Source of the DNA: DASYVD01 sp036000545
GTDB lineage: Bacteria > Actinomycetota > UBA4738 > CALAEC01
DNA: 41,503 bases
Direction: 5' to 3'
Assembly (NCBI GenBank): GCA_036000545.1
Contig: DASYVD010000015.1
Span: 1 to 41,503 of the forward strand
Each line of letters starts with the position of its first letter. The stretch's first letter is position 1. Below are positions 15,880-24,759 of the stretch, one piece after another. The notes beneath the pieces are model-generated. The model made no database searches. It saw only the letters and a program-made list of their open reading frames with translations, and was not told where the DNA came from. The translations under genes were made by a program, and so were the position numbers.

Positions 15880-17727
15880 ATGGAGACCGTCCGCCTGACC
15901 GTAGCCCAAGCCATCGTGAGGTTCCTGACGGCCCAGCGGATCGACCTCGACGGAGAGGAAAGCCCCCTCTTCCCCGGCGTATTCGCGATCTTCGGCCACG
16001 GAAACGTCACCTGCCTGGGCGAGGCACTCGAAGCGGTCCAAGACGAGCTACCTACCTGGCGAGGCCAGAACGAGCAGACCATGGCCATGGCCGCGGTGGC
16101 GTACGCCAAGGCCAAGCGGCGCCGCCAGATCATGGTAGCGACCAGTTCCATCGGCCCCGGCACCACGAACATGCTGACCGCGGCAGCGATCGCCCATGCC
16201 GATCGCCTCCCTCTCCTCGTGTTGGCGGGAGACACGTTCGCCGGCCGCCTCCCCGATCCGGTTCTCCAGCAGGTCGAGCAGTTCCACGATCCGACCATCA
16301 CGGTGAACGACGCGTTCCGGCCAGTAAGCCGTTACTGGGACCGAATCATATCCCCCGAGCAGATCATCCAATCTCTCCCACATGCCATAGCCACGATGCT
16401 CGACCCCGCCGAATGCGGCCCCGCATTCATTGGATTGCCCCAGGACGTCCAGTCACAAGCATTCGACTATCCTGCAGTGTTCTTCGAACGCCGGGTACAC
16501 CGGACCAGGCGTCCCGGTCCGGATCCCGCCGAGATCGCTAACGCGGCGGAGATCCTGAGGTCGGCCCGACGTCCGCTGGTGATCGCGGGAGGAGGAGTCC
16601 ATTACTCGCTCGCCACGCCCGAGCTTTCGTCCTTCGCGGAGAAGCACCGACTTCCCGTCGTGGAGACGATGTCGGGCAAGTCGTCCATGACCTGGGATCA
16701 TCCATGCTACGCCGGCCCGCTCGGGGTCACCGGAAGCACGTCGGCCAACGCCCTCGCCGCCGAGGCAGATGTCGTGCTGGCGGTCGGAACGCGCCTCCAA
16801 GACTTCACCACCGGTTCGTGGAGCGTGTTCCATGAAGAGAACATGCGGCTGATCTCTGTCAACGTTGGCCGGTTCGATGCCACCAAGCACCGGGCATTCC
16901 CCGTCGTGGCGGATGCGAGGCGCGGGATCGAGGAGCTTGGTGTCGCCCTCGGCAACTGGAACGCGGAGGAGGCGTGGATGTCGCGGGCCCGGGAAGAGTA
17001 CCGGGCTTGGAACGCCTATCTGGACGAGGCTGCTGCCCCGCCCGCTGATCGAAAGGCCCCTTCCTACGCGGCAGTGATCCGCACGGTGAACCAGCACGCG
17101 GGACCGAACGATTACGCGCTGGCGGCGGCAGGTGGGTTCCCCGGAGAGCTCAACAAGCATTGGCGAGCTCTCGGCGTCGGGAGCTTCGACTGCGAGTACG
17201 GATTCAGCTGCATGGGCTACGAGATCGGTGGGGCGTGGGGCGCAGCCATGGCCCTCCCCGAGCGGACGGTGATCTCGTTCTGTGGCGACGGCTCATATTT
17301 GATGGCCAACTCCGACATCTACAGCTCTGTTCTCTCCGGCCACAAGTTCATCGTGATCCTCTGCGACAACGGGGGGTACGCGGTGATCAATCGGCTGCAG
17401 GAGTTCAAGGGAGGAGCTCCCTTCAACAACCTCTTCGAGCATTCCCGGTTCAAGGAGCTCGTGTACGTCGATTTCGTCCAACACGCTCAGGCGATGGGCG
17501 CCAGGGCGGAGGAAGCCGGCTCACTCGAGGAGCTGGAGCAGGCCTTGGAGCGCGCCCGAGCGGCCGACCGAACCACCGTGATCGTGACGAAGACCGATCC
17601 GTACACCTGGACGGGTGGCGACTCGTGGTGGGACGTGGGCGTTCCCGAGGTCTCGGACCGCGAAGAGGTGCGGGTGGCCAAGGCCCAACACGAGGCCGAA
17701 CGTAAGCATCAGCGTCTCGGGGTGTGA
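15880..17727 (+). CDS. iolD: 3D-(3,5/4)-trihydroxycyclohexane-1,2-dione hydrolase
   Basis: A 615-residue thiamin-diphosphate enzyme that opens the inositol-derived ring. The N-terminal half has FAIFGHGNVTCLGEALE and GQNEQTMAMAAVAYAKA, and the middle domain has RPLVIAGGGVHYS. The cofactor motif GDGSYLMANSDIYS...CDNGG lies near residues 470-505. Its length and motif order match IolD closely. The ATG follows AGAGGAAGCG. It is divergent from iolG and ends one base before the convergent isomerase gene, so no terminator separates them. Confidence 0.96.
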   Translation: METVRLTVAQAIVRFLTAQRIDLDGEESPLFPGVFAIFGHGNVTCLGEALEAVQDELPTWRGQNEQTMAMAAVAYAKAKRRRQIMVATSSIGPGTTNMLTAAAIAHADRLPLLVLAGDTFAGRLPDPVLQQVEQFHDPTITVNDAFRPVSRYWDRIISPEQIIQSLPHAIATMLDPAECGPAFIGLPQDVQSQAFDYPAVFFERRVHRTRRPGPDPAEIANAAEILRSARRPLVIAGGGVHYSLATPELSSFAEKHRLPVVETMSGKSSMTWDHPCYAGPLGVTGSTSANALAAEADVVLAVGTRLQDFTTGSWSVFHEENMRLISVNVGRFDATKHRAFPVVADARRGIEELGVALGNWNAEEAWMSRAREEYRAWNAYLDEAAAPPADRKAPSYAAVIRTVNQHAGPNDYALAAAGGFPGELNKHWRALGVGSFDCEYGFSCMGYEIGGAWGAAMALPERTVISFCGDGSYLMANSDIYSSVLSGHKFIVILCDNGGYAVINRLQEFKGGAPFNNLFEHSRFKELVYVDFVQHAQAMGARAEEAGSLEELEQALERARAADRTTVIVTKTDPYTWTGGDSWWDVGVPEVSDREEVRVAKAQHEAERKHQRLGV

Positions 17728-17728
17728 G

Positions 17729-18520
17729 CTAGAGCAGCCGGTCGAGGGCTGCCCAGCCGCGACGCGCGACCGAAGCCGGATCCTCCTCCCAGTAGCCGGG
17801 ATTGAACGTCTCGAGGCTCCAGGGGCCGGCATAGCCACGGTTGCGGAGGTCGGCGAGCAGCGTCTGGAGCTGGATCACTCCCTCGCCGGGGAGCACCCGA
17901 TCGGCATCCTCGATCTCGCGCGGCGGCTTTTCCGGGGCATCGTTCAGATGGACCATGGCCACTCGCTCGACCGGAAAGGGGTCGAGCGAACCGGCGCCAC
18001 TCGCGTGCCAATGGCAAGAATCGAGGACGATATCGACCTGGTCGAGGTCGGTGACCGCCGCCGCTGCCGCCCGTGGCGTGCCGATCGGGCAGTCGAAGAA
18101 GCCGAGAAACTCGAAGGCGACCTTCACTCCGGACGCCGCGGCGTAGTCTCGTGCCAGCTCGAGCCCCTGGCGCATCCCGGGAAGAGCTGCGGACTCGCCG
18201 AGCCCCCCGACGCGCGGAGGGACGATCAGGAGATAGGCCGCGCCGATCGCCCGGCAGATCTCCAGGCGCGGATTCAGGTCGGCCTCGAGCGTCTCCCGGT
18301 CGAGGCGGCCATCGGCCGAGAGGCCAACCCTCACTCCATTGAGGCTCCACACCTCACCGCGACGCACCGCGCGGGACGTGGCCGATACCTCCGCAGGATC
18401 CGCGAGAAGACGTTCGGCCCGCGCCTCGATCCCGGAGAACCCAGCCTCTCGCGCCGTTTCCAACTGAAGCGGAGTCGGCGTGGTCATGATCGTCGCCCCG
18501 TTGAGGTACCGGCCGTTCAT
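17729..18520 (-). CDS. IolI/IolH-like sugar isomerase-epimerase (TIM barrel)
   Basis: A 263-residue xylose-isomerase-like TIM barrel. Markers are YLNGATIMTTPTPLQLE at the N-terminus, VAFEFLGFFDCPIG near residue 135, VLDSCHWHASGAG near 165 and VHLNDAPE near 190, providing the Glu/Asp/His metal site. Such proteins isomerise or epimerise keto-inositols or sugar phosphates. I chose the ATG at 18520 (GGGGTGG upstream); an ATG at 18538 that overlaps the permease stop is also possible. It is the last gene of the ABC transporter operon, so it probably handles the sugar that the transporter imports, likely an inositol isomer or derivative (inference). Confidence 0.82.
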   Translation of the reverse strand: MNGRYLNGATIMTTPTPLQLETAREAGFSGIEARAERLLADPAEVSATSRAVRRGEVWSLNGVRVGLSADGRLDRETLEADLNPRLEICRAIGAAYLLIVPPRVGGLGESAALPGMRQGLELARDYAAASGVKVAFEFLGFFDCPIGTPRAAAAAVTDLDQVDIVLDSCHWHASGAGSLDPFPVERVAMVHLNDAPEKPPREIEDADRVLPGEGVIQLQTLLADLRNRGYAGPWSLETFNPGYWEEDPASVARRGWAALDRLL

Positions 18521-18537
18521 CGGACCACCCCGCGTCA

Positions 18538-19380
18538 TCACTTCTCGCGAATGACGCCGAAAGTGAGCCCGGCGAGCACGTAACGGCGCGCCAGCAACAT
18601 CAGCACCAACGGAACGGCGATGGCGATTACCCCGGCAGCGGCCATCTCGTTCCAGATGATCTCGAACTGGGTCACGAGACCCTGGACCCCCACCGGGAAC
18701 GTCTGGGCGTCACGCGTCGCCGTGAGGATGAGAGCGAACAGGAACTCGCTCCAGCAGAACGCGAAGATGATCACCGCCGACGCGAGCAGCCCCGGAGCGA
18801 TCAGCGGCAGCAACACGCGGCGGAAGGCGATCGCTCTGGTGGCGCCGTCGACGTAGGCCGCTTCCTCCACCTCCTGTGGAACCTCCGAGAGGAACCCTTT
18901 CAGCATCCAGATGCCGAACGGCAAGTTAATCAGCGAGTAGACGAACACCAGCGCCAGTGGGTGGTTGTACAGACCGATGGTACGGACGATCACGAAGTAC
19001 GGCACCACGATGGCGATCGGCGGGAAGAACCGGAGCGAGAGCGCCCAGTTCAGCACCCAGACGCGCATCCCCCGCGACATCGGCAGACGAGTGATGGGAT
19101 ACGTGATCGCCAGGCTGATCGCCAGCGTGAGGAGGACGGTCAGAGAGCACACCAACAGGCTGTTGCGCAGCAGCCCCAGGAACCCCCGATCGAAGAGCAC
19201 GCTGAGATACGGGTCCAGCGTGGGACTCTCGACGACCAGGGTCGGAGTCGAGGCGAACAGCTCCGCGCGGCTCTTCAGGCTCGTGTTGATCAGCCAGTAG
19301 AGAGGGAACAGGTACACGAGCCCGAAGACGGCAATGGCCAGCCAGGCGATCAGCCTGAGCGCAGGGCGGGAGCGGCGCAT
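18538..19380 (-). CDS. carbohydrate ABC transporter permease (MalG type)
   Basis: A 280-residue inner-membrane permease with six hydrophobic segments. The ATPase-contact EAA loop is clear: EVEEAAYVDGATRAIAFRRV followed by LPLIAPGL. It pairs with the MalF-type permease that ends 3 bp upstream and with the solute-binding lipoprotein. Together they form a CUT1-family importer, here placed beside inositol genes. No ATP-binding subunit is encoded nearby, so a shared MsmX/UgpC-like ATPase elsewhere is expected. Confidence 0.94.
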   Translation of the reverse strand: MRRSRPALRLIAWLAIAVFGLVYLFPLYWLINTSLKSRAELFASTPTLVVESPTLDPYLSVLFDRGFLGLLRNSLLVCSLTVLLTLAISLAITYPITRLPMSRGMRVWVLNWALSLRFFPPIAIVVPYFVIVRTIGLYNHPLALVFVYSLINLPFGIWMLKGFLSEVPQEVEEAAYVDGATRAIAFRRVLLPLIAPGLLASAVIIFAFCWSEFLFALILTATRDAQTFPVGVQGLVTQFEIIWNEMAAAGVIAIAVPLVLMLLARRYVLAGLTFGVIREK

Positions 19381-19383
19381 CGG

Positions 19384-20310
19384 TCAGTCCCGCTCCACCG
19401 GCAGGAGCCGGGACACGCCTGTGTAGAGCAGGATCATGCCCACCAGGACCAGGATCGCCAGCGCCGCCGCCTCGCCCGAGTTGAAGAACTTGAAGCCGAT
19501 CCGGTAGAGGTACAGGCTCAGCAACTGCGTGGCGGTACCGGGTCCCCCACCGGTCAACACGAAGATGTGGTCGAAGACGCGCAGCACATCCGCCAATCTG
19601 AGGAAGAGAACGAGCAACAGCAGCGGGCGGAGGTAGAAGAGCTCGATCCGGAGAAACTGCTGCCACCAGGTAGCGCCGTCGACCTGGGCCGCCTCCACGG
19701 ACTCCCGCGGAACGGTCTGGAGCCCGGCGAACATGACGAGGTAGACGAACGGCGTCCACTGCCAGACATCGACGGAAGCGACTGAGAGCATCGCACCCGT
19801 CGGCTGGGACAGCCACGGGATCTCCCGCTGGATCAGTCCCGCCAGCTGGAGCAGGTGGTTCAGGGCCCCATAGTCAGGGGCGTAGATGAGGCGCGCCATG
19901 ACGCCCACCCCGACCGGCGGGATGACGATCGGCATGATCGCGAACACGAAGATCAGGGCCCGCACCGTCGGCGACCGTACGGAGCGATGGACGAGCAGCG
20001 CCAGCGCAGTGCCGAGCACGATCTCCATGGGCAGGACGATGAGCGCGTAGATGCCGGTAGCGCGCAGCGCGACGTAGAGGAGCGGATTCGACAGGGCACG
20101 AACGTAGTTCTGCGCGCCCACAAACGGACCGTCCCCATCGGCGCGCAACGACGACACCAAGGCCACCAGGAGTGGGATGAGGACGATGATGAAGACGACG
20201 CCCAGAACAGGGAGAAGCAGTCGGTAGGCGAGGCGCTCCGGGGGGGTTGCACCGAGCCGCCGCCGCTTCACGGCGGACCGTAGCGAAGCGGCGGGGACCG
20301 ACCCGCTCAT
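19384..20310 (-). CDS. carbohydrate ABC transporter permease (MalF type)
   Basis: A 308-residue permease with six membrane segments and the EAA loop ESVEAAQVDGATWWQQFLRI. A basic N-terminus precedes the first helix (LLLPVLGVVFIIVLIPLLVA). It is the second gene of the leftward transporter operon, 42 bp after the solute-binding protein gene and 3 bp before its partner permease. The substrate is not readable from the sequence; the iol context suggests myo-inositol or a related polyol. Confidence 0.94.
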   Translation of the reverse strand: MSGSVPAASLRSAVKRRRLGATPPERLAYRLLLPVLGVVFIIVLIPLLVALVSSLRADGDGPFVGAQNYVRALSNPLLYVALRATGIYALIVLPMEIVLGTALALLVHRSVRSPTVRALIFVFAIMPIVIPPVGVGVMARLIYAPDYGALNHLLQLAGLIQREIPWLSQPTGAMLSVASVDVWQWTPFVYLVMFAGLQTVPRESVEAAQVDGATWWQQFLRIELFYLRPLLLLVLFLRLADVLRVFDHIFVLTGGGPGTATQLLSLYLYRIGFKFFNSGEAAALAILVLVGMILLYTGVSRLLPVERD

Positions 20311-20352
20311 CGCGCGCGCCGGTCCCCTAGGCTCAGGAGCAGCAGGGCGAGC

Positions 20353-21654
20353 TCAGGCGTAGTAGCCAGCCTGCTCCATGATCGTGCGGATCTCTTCGGA
20401 TGCGCTCTGCACCGCCTCCTCCGGGCTCATCTGCCCGGCGAGCGCCGCGTTCAGGTTGGTCCCGAGCACCGTCTCCACGGCGTTCCACTGGTCGGTTCGC
20501 GGTCTCCAGTTGGGGGGGGCCTGGAGCGACTCGGCCAGGGGGGCGAAGTACGGGTTGGCCTCATTCAGCTCAGCGTCGTTCAGCACGCTGGTCCGGCTAG
20601 GGATCCCGTCGTTCTCCGCATAGAGGCGCTGGGTGTCCTCCTCGGTCATCCACTGGATGAAATCTGCTGCAGCCTGGCCGTTCTCCGCAGCCGTGGGAAT
20701 GCCGAGCAGCCAGTTGCCCATCATCCCGAACCCCTGCCCGGAGGGTCCGGCGGGCATCGGGATGAACGACACCTTGCCCTCGACGGTGGTTCCCTCACCC
20801 AACACGATGCTGTTGACCTCACCCGGCCACACGGTGGACTGGAGCGCCTCGCCGATAGCCATCAGGCGCGATCGGTCGGCGGCGTCTATGTTCTGGGGAC
20901 TCGACTCGGCCACCGCCTTGAGGTCCTTTACCAGGAACTCCACCGCGGCCAGGGACTCCGGTGAGTCGAACACGACCTCCCAGTTCTCGTCGAAAACGTC
21001 ACCGCCGAACGACCACAGGATTGGCAGGAAGTCGGCCACGACCGGGTTCGTCGCCGCGCCGCGAATGGCGTAGCCGGCGAGCTTGTCTGAGTGGTGCTCC
21101 CGCGCCGCGGCCAGGACATCGTCCCACGTCGCCGGCTCGTCCATCAGGTCGTTCCGGTACATGAACATCTCGACGTTGCCGACCACAGTGATGCCGAGCA
21201 GGTGCTGCTCCTTACCCTGTTCGCTCGGCGGGACCGGGCCGCGCGGAGGCGGCCACGTGCCCACCTCGTAGATCACGTCGGCGATATCGGAGTCCCGCTC
21301 GAACCCGTAGTTCGAATCGAGGGGCTGGAGCCAGTCCTCCGTCCCGAACTTCGGCATCCACGGGTCGTCGAGCATGACGAGATCATAGGTCGGTTCGTTG
21401 GCCTCGAAGGTGGTGACGAGTTTCTCGAAGAGTTGCGGGTACGGCAGCTCCTCGATCTGAAGCGTGACGCCGGTCTCGTCTCGGTAATCGTCGGCGAGGT
21501 TCTTGATCCCAAGGGACTCATTCCCCTGGACCGCGGCGATGACGAGCCGATCCACCTGCCCTTCCTCGTCGCCGCCGCCACCACCACCCTGGCAAGCGGC
21601 CGTGACGAGCATGAGCACGGCGGATAGTCCGATGAGCTTGGTACGCTGCCCCAC
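20353..21654 (-). CDS. ABC transporter sugar-binding lipoprotein
   Basis: A 433-residue extracellular solute-binding protein (family 1). It has a lipoprotein signal peptide (MGQRTKLIGLSAVLMLVTAA) with the lipobox Cys right after VTAA and a Gly-rich tether. The mature part has the typical order of the family: VDRLVIAAVQGNESLG, then FEANEPTYDLVMLDDPWMP, then a late NGQAAADFIQWMTEEDTQRL. The GTG start at 21654 is preceded by GGGGGGA. It binds the imported sugar outside the membrane and delivers it to the two downstream permeases. It is first in the operon. Confidence 0.94.
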   Translation of the reverse strand: MGQRTKLIGLSAVLMLVTAACQGGGGGGDEEGQVDRLVIAAVQGNESLGIKNLADDYRDETGVTLQIEELPYPQLFEKLVTTFEANEPTYDLVMLDDPWMPKFGTEDWLQPLDSNYGFERDSDIADVIYEVGTWPPPRGPVPPSEQGKEQHLLGITVVGNVEMFMYRNDLMDEPATWDDVLAAAREHHSDKLAGYAIRGAATNPVVADFLPILWSFGGDVFDENWEVVFDSPESLAAVEFLVKDLKAVAESSPQNIDAADRSRLMAIGEALQSTVWPGEVNSIVLGEGTTVEGKVSFIPMPAGPSGQGFGMMGNWLLGIPTAAENGQAAADFIQWMTEEDTQRLYAENDGIPSRTSVLNDAELNEANPYFAPLAESLQAPPNWRPRTDQWNAVETVLGTNLNAALAGQMSPEEAVQSASEEIRTIMEQAGYYA

Positions 21655-21987
21655 GGTCCCCCCTTCCTCGCGGGCGTCTCGGTACGCTGGCGATAATCAT
21701 CGCTCCACCGCGGGAAACAATGCCACTCCCACCGCAAGGCCCACGCCAATAGGCCGTCTACCTGCGGATTCTTCCCACCCGTCGTTCACCTGCCCCCGGA
21801 ACATTAGGTCCGGCTGGGTGCTGCCGGTCCTTGCGATGGAGCGGAGCAGTAAGCCTCAGCTACGACTCAACGCGAGATTCGAACTCGGGCCCCGCTTCCT
21901 CCTTTCCGGGCCAAGGCCTCGCTCCCGGATCGTCTCAATGTCGACGGCTTGGAGCAGGGAGTGAGCATCGTACCCTCCCGCCTTCCC
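21655..21987. other. intergenic region upstream of sugar-transport operon
   Basis: 333 bp with no gene that I can support. It must hold the promoter of the leftward transporter operon and the downstream region of the multicopper oxidase gene. An isolated tRNA T-arm-like stretch near 21870-21892 (rc TTCGAATC) has no cloverleaf around it. Confidence 0.5.
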
Positions 21988-23310
21988 TCACTCGACGATC
22001 ATCGCCGTGACCATCCCGAACATGCCCTGCTCACTCTCGGCGTGGTTGAGCACGTGGCAGTGCCACGCCCACACCCCGGGTTCCGTCGCCCGAACAAGAA
22101 CATCGATCCGTTGTCCGGGAGCCACGAGGACCGTGTCCGTCAGATACGGCTGATCGAGCAGCCGTCCGTCGATCGCGATTGCCTCCTGGGCCAGCCCGTG
22201 CAGGTGCATGGGGTGGATCAGGAGCCCCTCGTTCATGTACCGGATCCGCACCACGTCGCCGCGCTTCACGACCAGCGGCTGGGTGGCGGGAAACCCCTTG
22301 CCGTTCAGGGTGAATCCCAATGGGCCATCGTTCAGGACCATGTTGTAGTCGAGATCGACCTTGGGATCGTCCGGGTCCGGCACCACGAATGCGCCGAGCA
22401 GTCCCATCGGCACCTGCTTCTGGGCGTTGAAGTGCGAGTGGTACATGTGGGTACCGGTGTCTTTGACGGTGAACTCGTAGGCAAACCTCTCGCCGGGCAT
22501 CACCGCGTCCTGGCTGATCACCGGCACACCGTCCATCTCCGCCGGGACCGTCATCCCATGGAAGTGGATCGTCGTTGGCTCGGGTAGCTCGTTTCGCAGG
22601 ACGATCCGGACCCGGTCGCCCAGCTTGGCCCGGATCGTCGGGCCGGGGACCGAACCCCCGTACGTCCACGCTTCCTTGAGCACCCCGGGCTCCGTCTCCC
22701 ATTGCACGACCTTCGCCGTGACCTGGAACACTTTCACCCCGTCGACGATATGGGGCCGGAGCGTCCGGCCACCAAGCCCCTCGGTCTCCGCGGGGAACTG
22801 GGCGGTGACCTCGGCGTCGTGAGCGGCCATATCTTCCGGGGTCATAGCGTGCGCCCCCGCGTGTTCGGTTCCCACCGTGCCGACCACATCGCCGACAGTC
22901 AGTGTCCCCTTCATGCCCGCGTCGGCGTGCCCGGGCACATCGCAGCGGATGAGATAGGAACCCGGGGCCACCGAGGGGATCTCCAGGGTGGCGGTCTCCC
23001 CCGGGCCAAGCATGTCGGTGGCACCGAGGCCCTCCAGGCTGAGGCTGTGCTCGGCCTGGCCCTCGTTGCGCACGCGGATCCTCAGGTCACCCGGCCCCGC
23101 CTGTAGCGAGGCGGGCTCGATGAACAGGTCGCCCAGCTCCACTTCGAGGACCTGCGGCGTTGTTCCTTCCGTGCTCCCCACTCGGGGGGCCCTACTGTCC
23201 CACTGGTACCAGGCCATTGTGATCAGGCCAGCGCCGAAGGCGACGGCCACGAGAAAGCCGGCCACCGCACCGAGAACTGCAAGCTTCATGTTCGTCTGTT
23301 CTTCCATCAC
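21988..23310 (-). CDS. membrane-anchored multicopper oxidase with N-terminal cupredoxin domain
   Basis: A 440-residue protein. Residues about 8-35 are a membrane anchor (VLGAVAGFLVAVAFGAGLIT). Residues about 50-130 form a cupredoxin with a type-1 copper Cys-His-Met set (CDVPGHADAGM). A two-domain multicopper oxidase follows: HFHG and HSHF in the first domain, HPMHLHG and WHCHVLNHAESEQGM in the second, which together supply type 1, 2 and 3 copper ligands. It probably oxidises a metal or organic donor with oxygen at the outer membrane face; a copper nitrite reductase is less likely because the full laccase-type His pattern is present. The added cupredoxin may pass electrons. Its upstream region carries two DosR-like palindromes. 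Confidence 0.9.
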   Translation of the reverse strand: MMEEQTNMKLAVLGAVAGFLVAVAFGAGLITMAWYQWDSRAPRVGSTEGTTPQVLEVELGDLFIEPASLQAGPGDLRIRVRNEGQAEHSLSLEGLGATDMLGPGETATLEIPSVAPGSYLIRCDVPGHADAGMKGTLTVGDVVGTVGTEHAGAHAMTPEDMAAHDAEVTAQFPAETEGLGGRTLRPHIVDGVKVFQVTAKVVQWETEPGVLKEAWTYGGSVPGPTIRAKLGDRVRIVLRNELPEPTTIHFHGMTVPAEMDGVPVISQDAVMPGERFAYEFTVKDTGTHMYHSHFNAQKQVPMGLLGAFVVPDPDDPKVDLDYNMVLNDGPLGFTLNGKGFPATQPLVVKRGDVVRIRYMNEGLLIHPMHLHGLAQEAIAIDGRLLDQPYLTDTVLVAPGQRIDVLVRATEPGVWAWHCHVLNHAESEQGMFGMVTAMIVE

Positions 23311-23412
23311 AGAACACCCTCCTGGGCATCCACGTCACGTGCGTAACGTCATCCAATGGACGCATCGAGCGCGACAGGTGGCAACGGTACGCGCCTGGGT
23401 CGGGCCGGCCTA

Positions 23413-23449
23413 GGCCCGAAGGTCCCGGCTTGCGCGGGTCGTTGGGCCC
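23413..23449. promoter_or_regulatory. paired DosR-like palindromes upstream of the multicopper oxidase
   Basis: Site 1 is GGCCC-GAAG-GTCCC (23413-23426) and site 2 is GGGTC-GTTG-GGCCC (23436-23449). Both have the 5-4-5 layout, with centres 23 bp apart, about 100 bp upstream of the multicopper oxidase start. Confidence 0.7.
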
Positions 23450-23532
23450 GTGTGACCGGCGGGGCCGCCATCCGCGGCATAGTCCGGGATGGCGATCTTC
23501 CACACAGCGATCGCCATCTGGCCGGAGTTGCT

Positions 23533-23751
23533 CTAGCTTCCCGCTCGGCGGGCGAGCCTGCGACCGGAGAGGACGGCTGTCACCGCTCCCACCAGTATCG
23601 CCCCGACGAACGCCACGGTCGGTCCTACCGGTGGATCCCAGATCACCGCCGCCAGCCGGTTTCCGATCAGCCAGGTCACCATGAGGGCGATGAGACCGAT
23701 CCCCGACCCCGTGGCCCACGCCGCCACGCGATCCGCTCGATCCCCGCTCAT
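23533..23751 (-). CDS. small two-helix membrane protein
   Basis: A 72-residue protein with two hydrophobic helices (GIGLIALMVTWLIGNRLAAV and VAFVGAILVGAVTAVLSG) and a basic C-terminus. Its ATG overlaps the stop of the preceding gene (ATGA), indicating coupling. It is the last of the leftward cluster that begins with the broken cupredoxin. Family unknown; conserved linkage suggests a subunit of a small membrane complex (inference). Confidence 0.65.
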   Translation of the reverse strand: MSGDRADRVAAWATGSGIGLIALMVTWLIGNRLAAVIWDPPVGPTVAFVGAILVGAVTAVLSGRRLARRAGS

Positions 23752-24146
23752 TCGCCGAACAGGAGGAAGAAGGGCGGGAACGTGCCCAGGGCTCCCAGGA
23801 TCCCCAGAACGAGCCCGACCGCGAACCAGCCCCGGATGTTCCCGTCCTTTCTCCTCCACGCCGCGCCGAGGATCGCCCAGCTCGCCGCCCACGCAGCCAC
23901 CGCGATGATCGTCTTGCCGGCCAGCGGGCCGACCCCCCGGCCGAACGCCAACCGCTCCAGGAAGTCGTGGATCGGAACCGAAGCCTCGGACAGCACGGTC
24001 ATGAGGCCGAGGACGAAGATGCCGATCCCGGCGGCCACCATGGCCGCGGCGCCGGGGCCATCGGGCTTCTCCCGAAGGTGCAGCTCGGCGAGCTCCGGAG
24101 CTCGCTCCGCGTCGTGGTGATTCGTCACTTCTCGCATCCCGCTCAT
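23748..24146 (-). CDS. uncharacterised membrane protein
   Basis: A 132-residue protein. An N-terminal soluble segment with paired His (NHHD) and many Glu precedes three hydrophobic helices (AAAMVAAGIGIFVLGLMTVL, then TIIAVAAWAASWAILGAA, then a final WFAVGLVLGILGALG stretch). AGGAGAG stands before the ATG. It starts 9 bp after the stop of the 191-residue membrane protein and is coupled to the 72-residue gene by an ATGA overlap. I do not recognise the family. Confidence 0.72.
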   Translation of the reverse strand: MSGMREVTNHHDAERAPELAELHLREKPDGPGAAAMVAAGIGIFVLGLMTVLSEASVPIHDFLERLAFGRGVGPLAGKTIIAVAAWAASWAILGAAWRRKDGNIRGWFAVGLVLGILGALGTFPPFFLLFGE

Positions 24147-24155
24147 CGGTCTCTC

Positions 24156-24731
24156 CTAAATGATCGGGGCCACTTTGTTCAGGAACGCGCCGAACGCGCC
24201 ACCCACGACTGCGGCCCCGAAGGCTCCCACGAACATGACGATCGTCACCGCCCGCAGCCACGGTCGGGCGATCAGCCTGGGTCCGTAGTACGAAACGAGG
24301 AAGGCAGCCGCGGTGGCCAAGAGCGGGGCCGCCCAGCTGATGTGCTCCTTCCACTCCATCCCGAACTCGTGCCACAGGTGGGTATTGCCCGAGGCGTTGG
24401 ACAGGAGGAAGTCCCGGGGCGAGCATGTGCCTGATGGCAGCACAGCTCCCGCACAGCCGGCGAAATCCTCCGCCCCTTGCGCGGCCAGCTTGGCCCGGTA
24501 CCAGGGGTAGACGATCCACGTTCCGCTGGTCACGGTGGCCCAGGCGACCGCCGCCATGAGCCAGGTCCCGACATAGAGGCGGCGCATCCGCTCTCGAATG
24601 CCGGCCGCGGTGAGGAAGCCGGGCCGCAGGCTCCACAGGCCCGCCAGCCCACCCCCGAACGCCAGGAGGAACGCCGTGCCGAAGACCAAGCCATGTAGCA
24701 CCGTCCACGTTTCTCGGTCCGTAAGTTCCAT
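24156..24731 (-). CDS. uncharacterised four-helix membrane protein
   Basis: A 191-residue protein starting at the ATG with AAGGAGGGG upstream. There are four clear membrane helices: residues about 12-32, 55-75, 125-147 and 155-175. Between helices 2 and 3 lies an outside-type loop with two Cys (FAGCAGAVLPSGTC) and a His-rich segment (NTHLWHEFGMEWKEHISW). These His residues could bind metal or heme, as in small b-type cytochrome-like proteins, but this is only suggestive. It follows the cupredoxin remnant by 28 bp and heads a set of three membrane proteins. It is likely expressed from the promoter with paired DosR-like boxes at 25061-25097. Confidence 0.75.
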   Translation of the reverse strand: MELTDRETWTVLHGLVFGTAFLLAFGGGLAGLWSLRPGFLTAAGIRERMRRLYVGTWLMAAVAWATVTSGTWIVYPWYRAKLAAQGAEDFAGCAGAVLPSGTCSPRDFLLSNASGNTHLWHEFGMEWKEHISWAAPLLATAAAFLVSYYGPRLIARPWLRAVTIVMFVGAFGAAVVGGAFGAFLNKVAPII

Positions 24732-24759
24732 CGCCCCTCCTTTATGGTTCTCAGGCGGA

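Noticed and set aside
21840..21960. Possible tRNA (T-arm-like TTCGAAT)
   Set aside because: No anticodon arm or acceptor stem could be folded around it; treated as chance or a very old relic.
23533..24708. 391-codon minus-strand open frame
   Set aside because: Only its last 72 codons look like a real membrane protein; the rest is an out-of-frame shadow of the two better-supported membrane genes.
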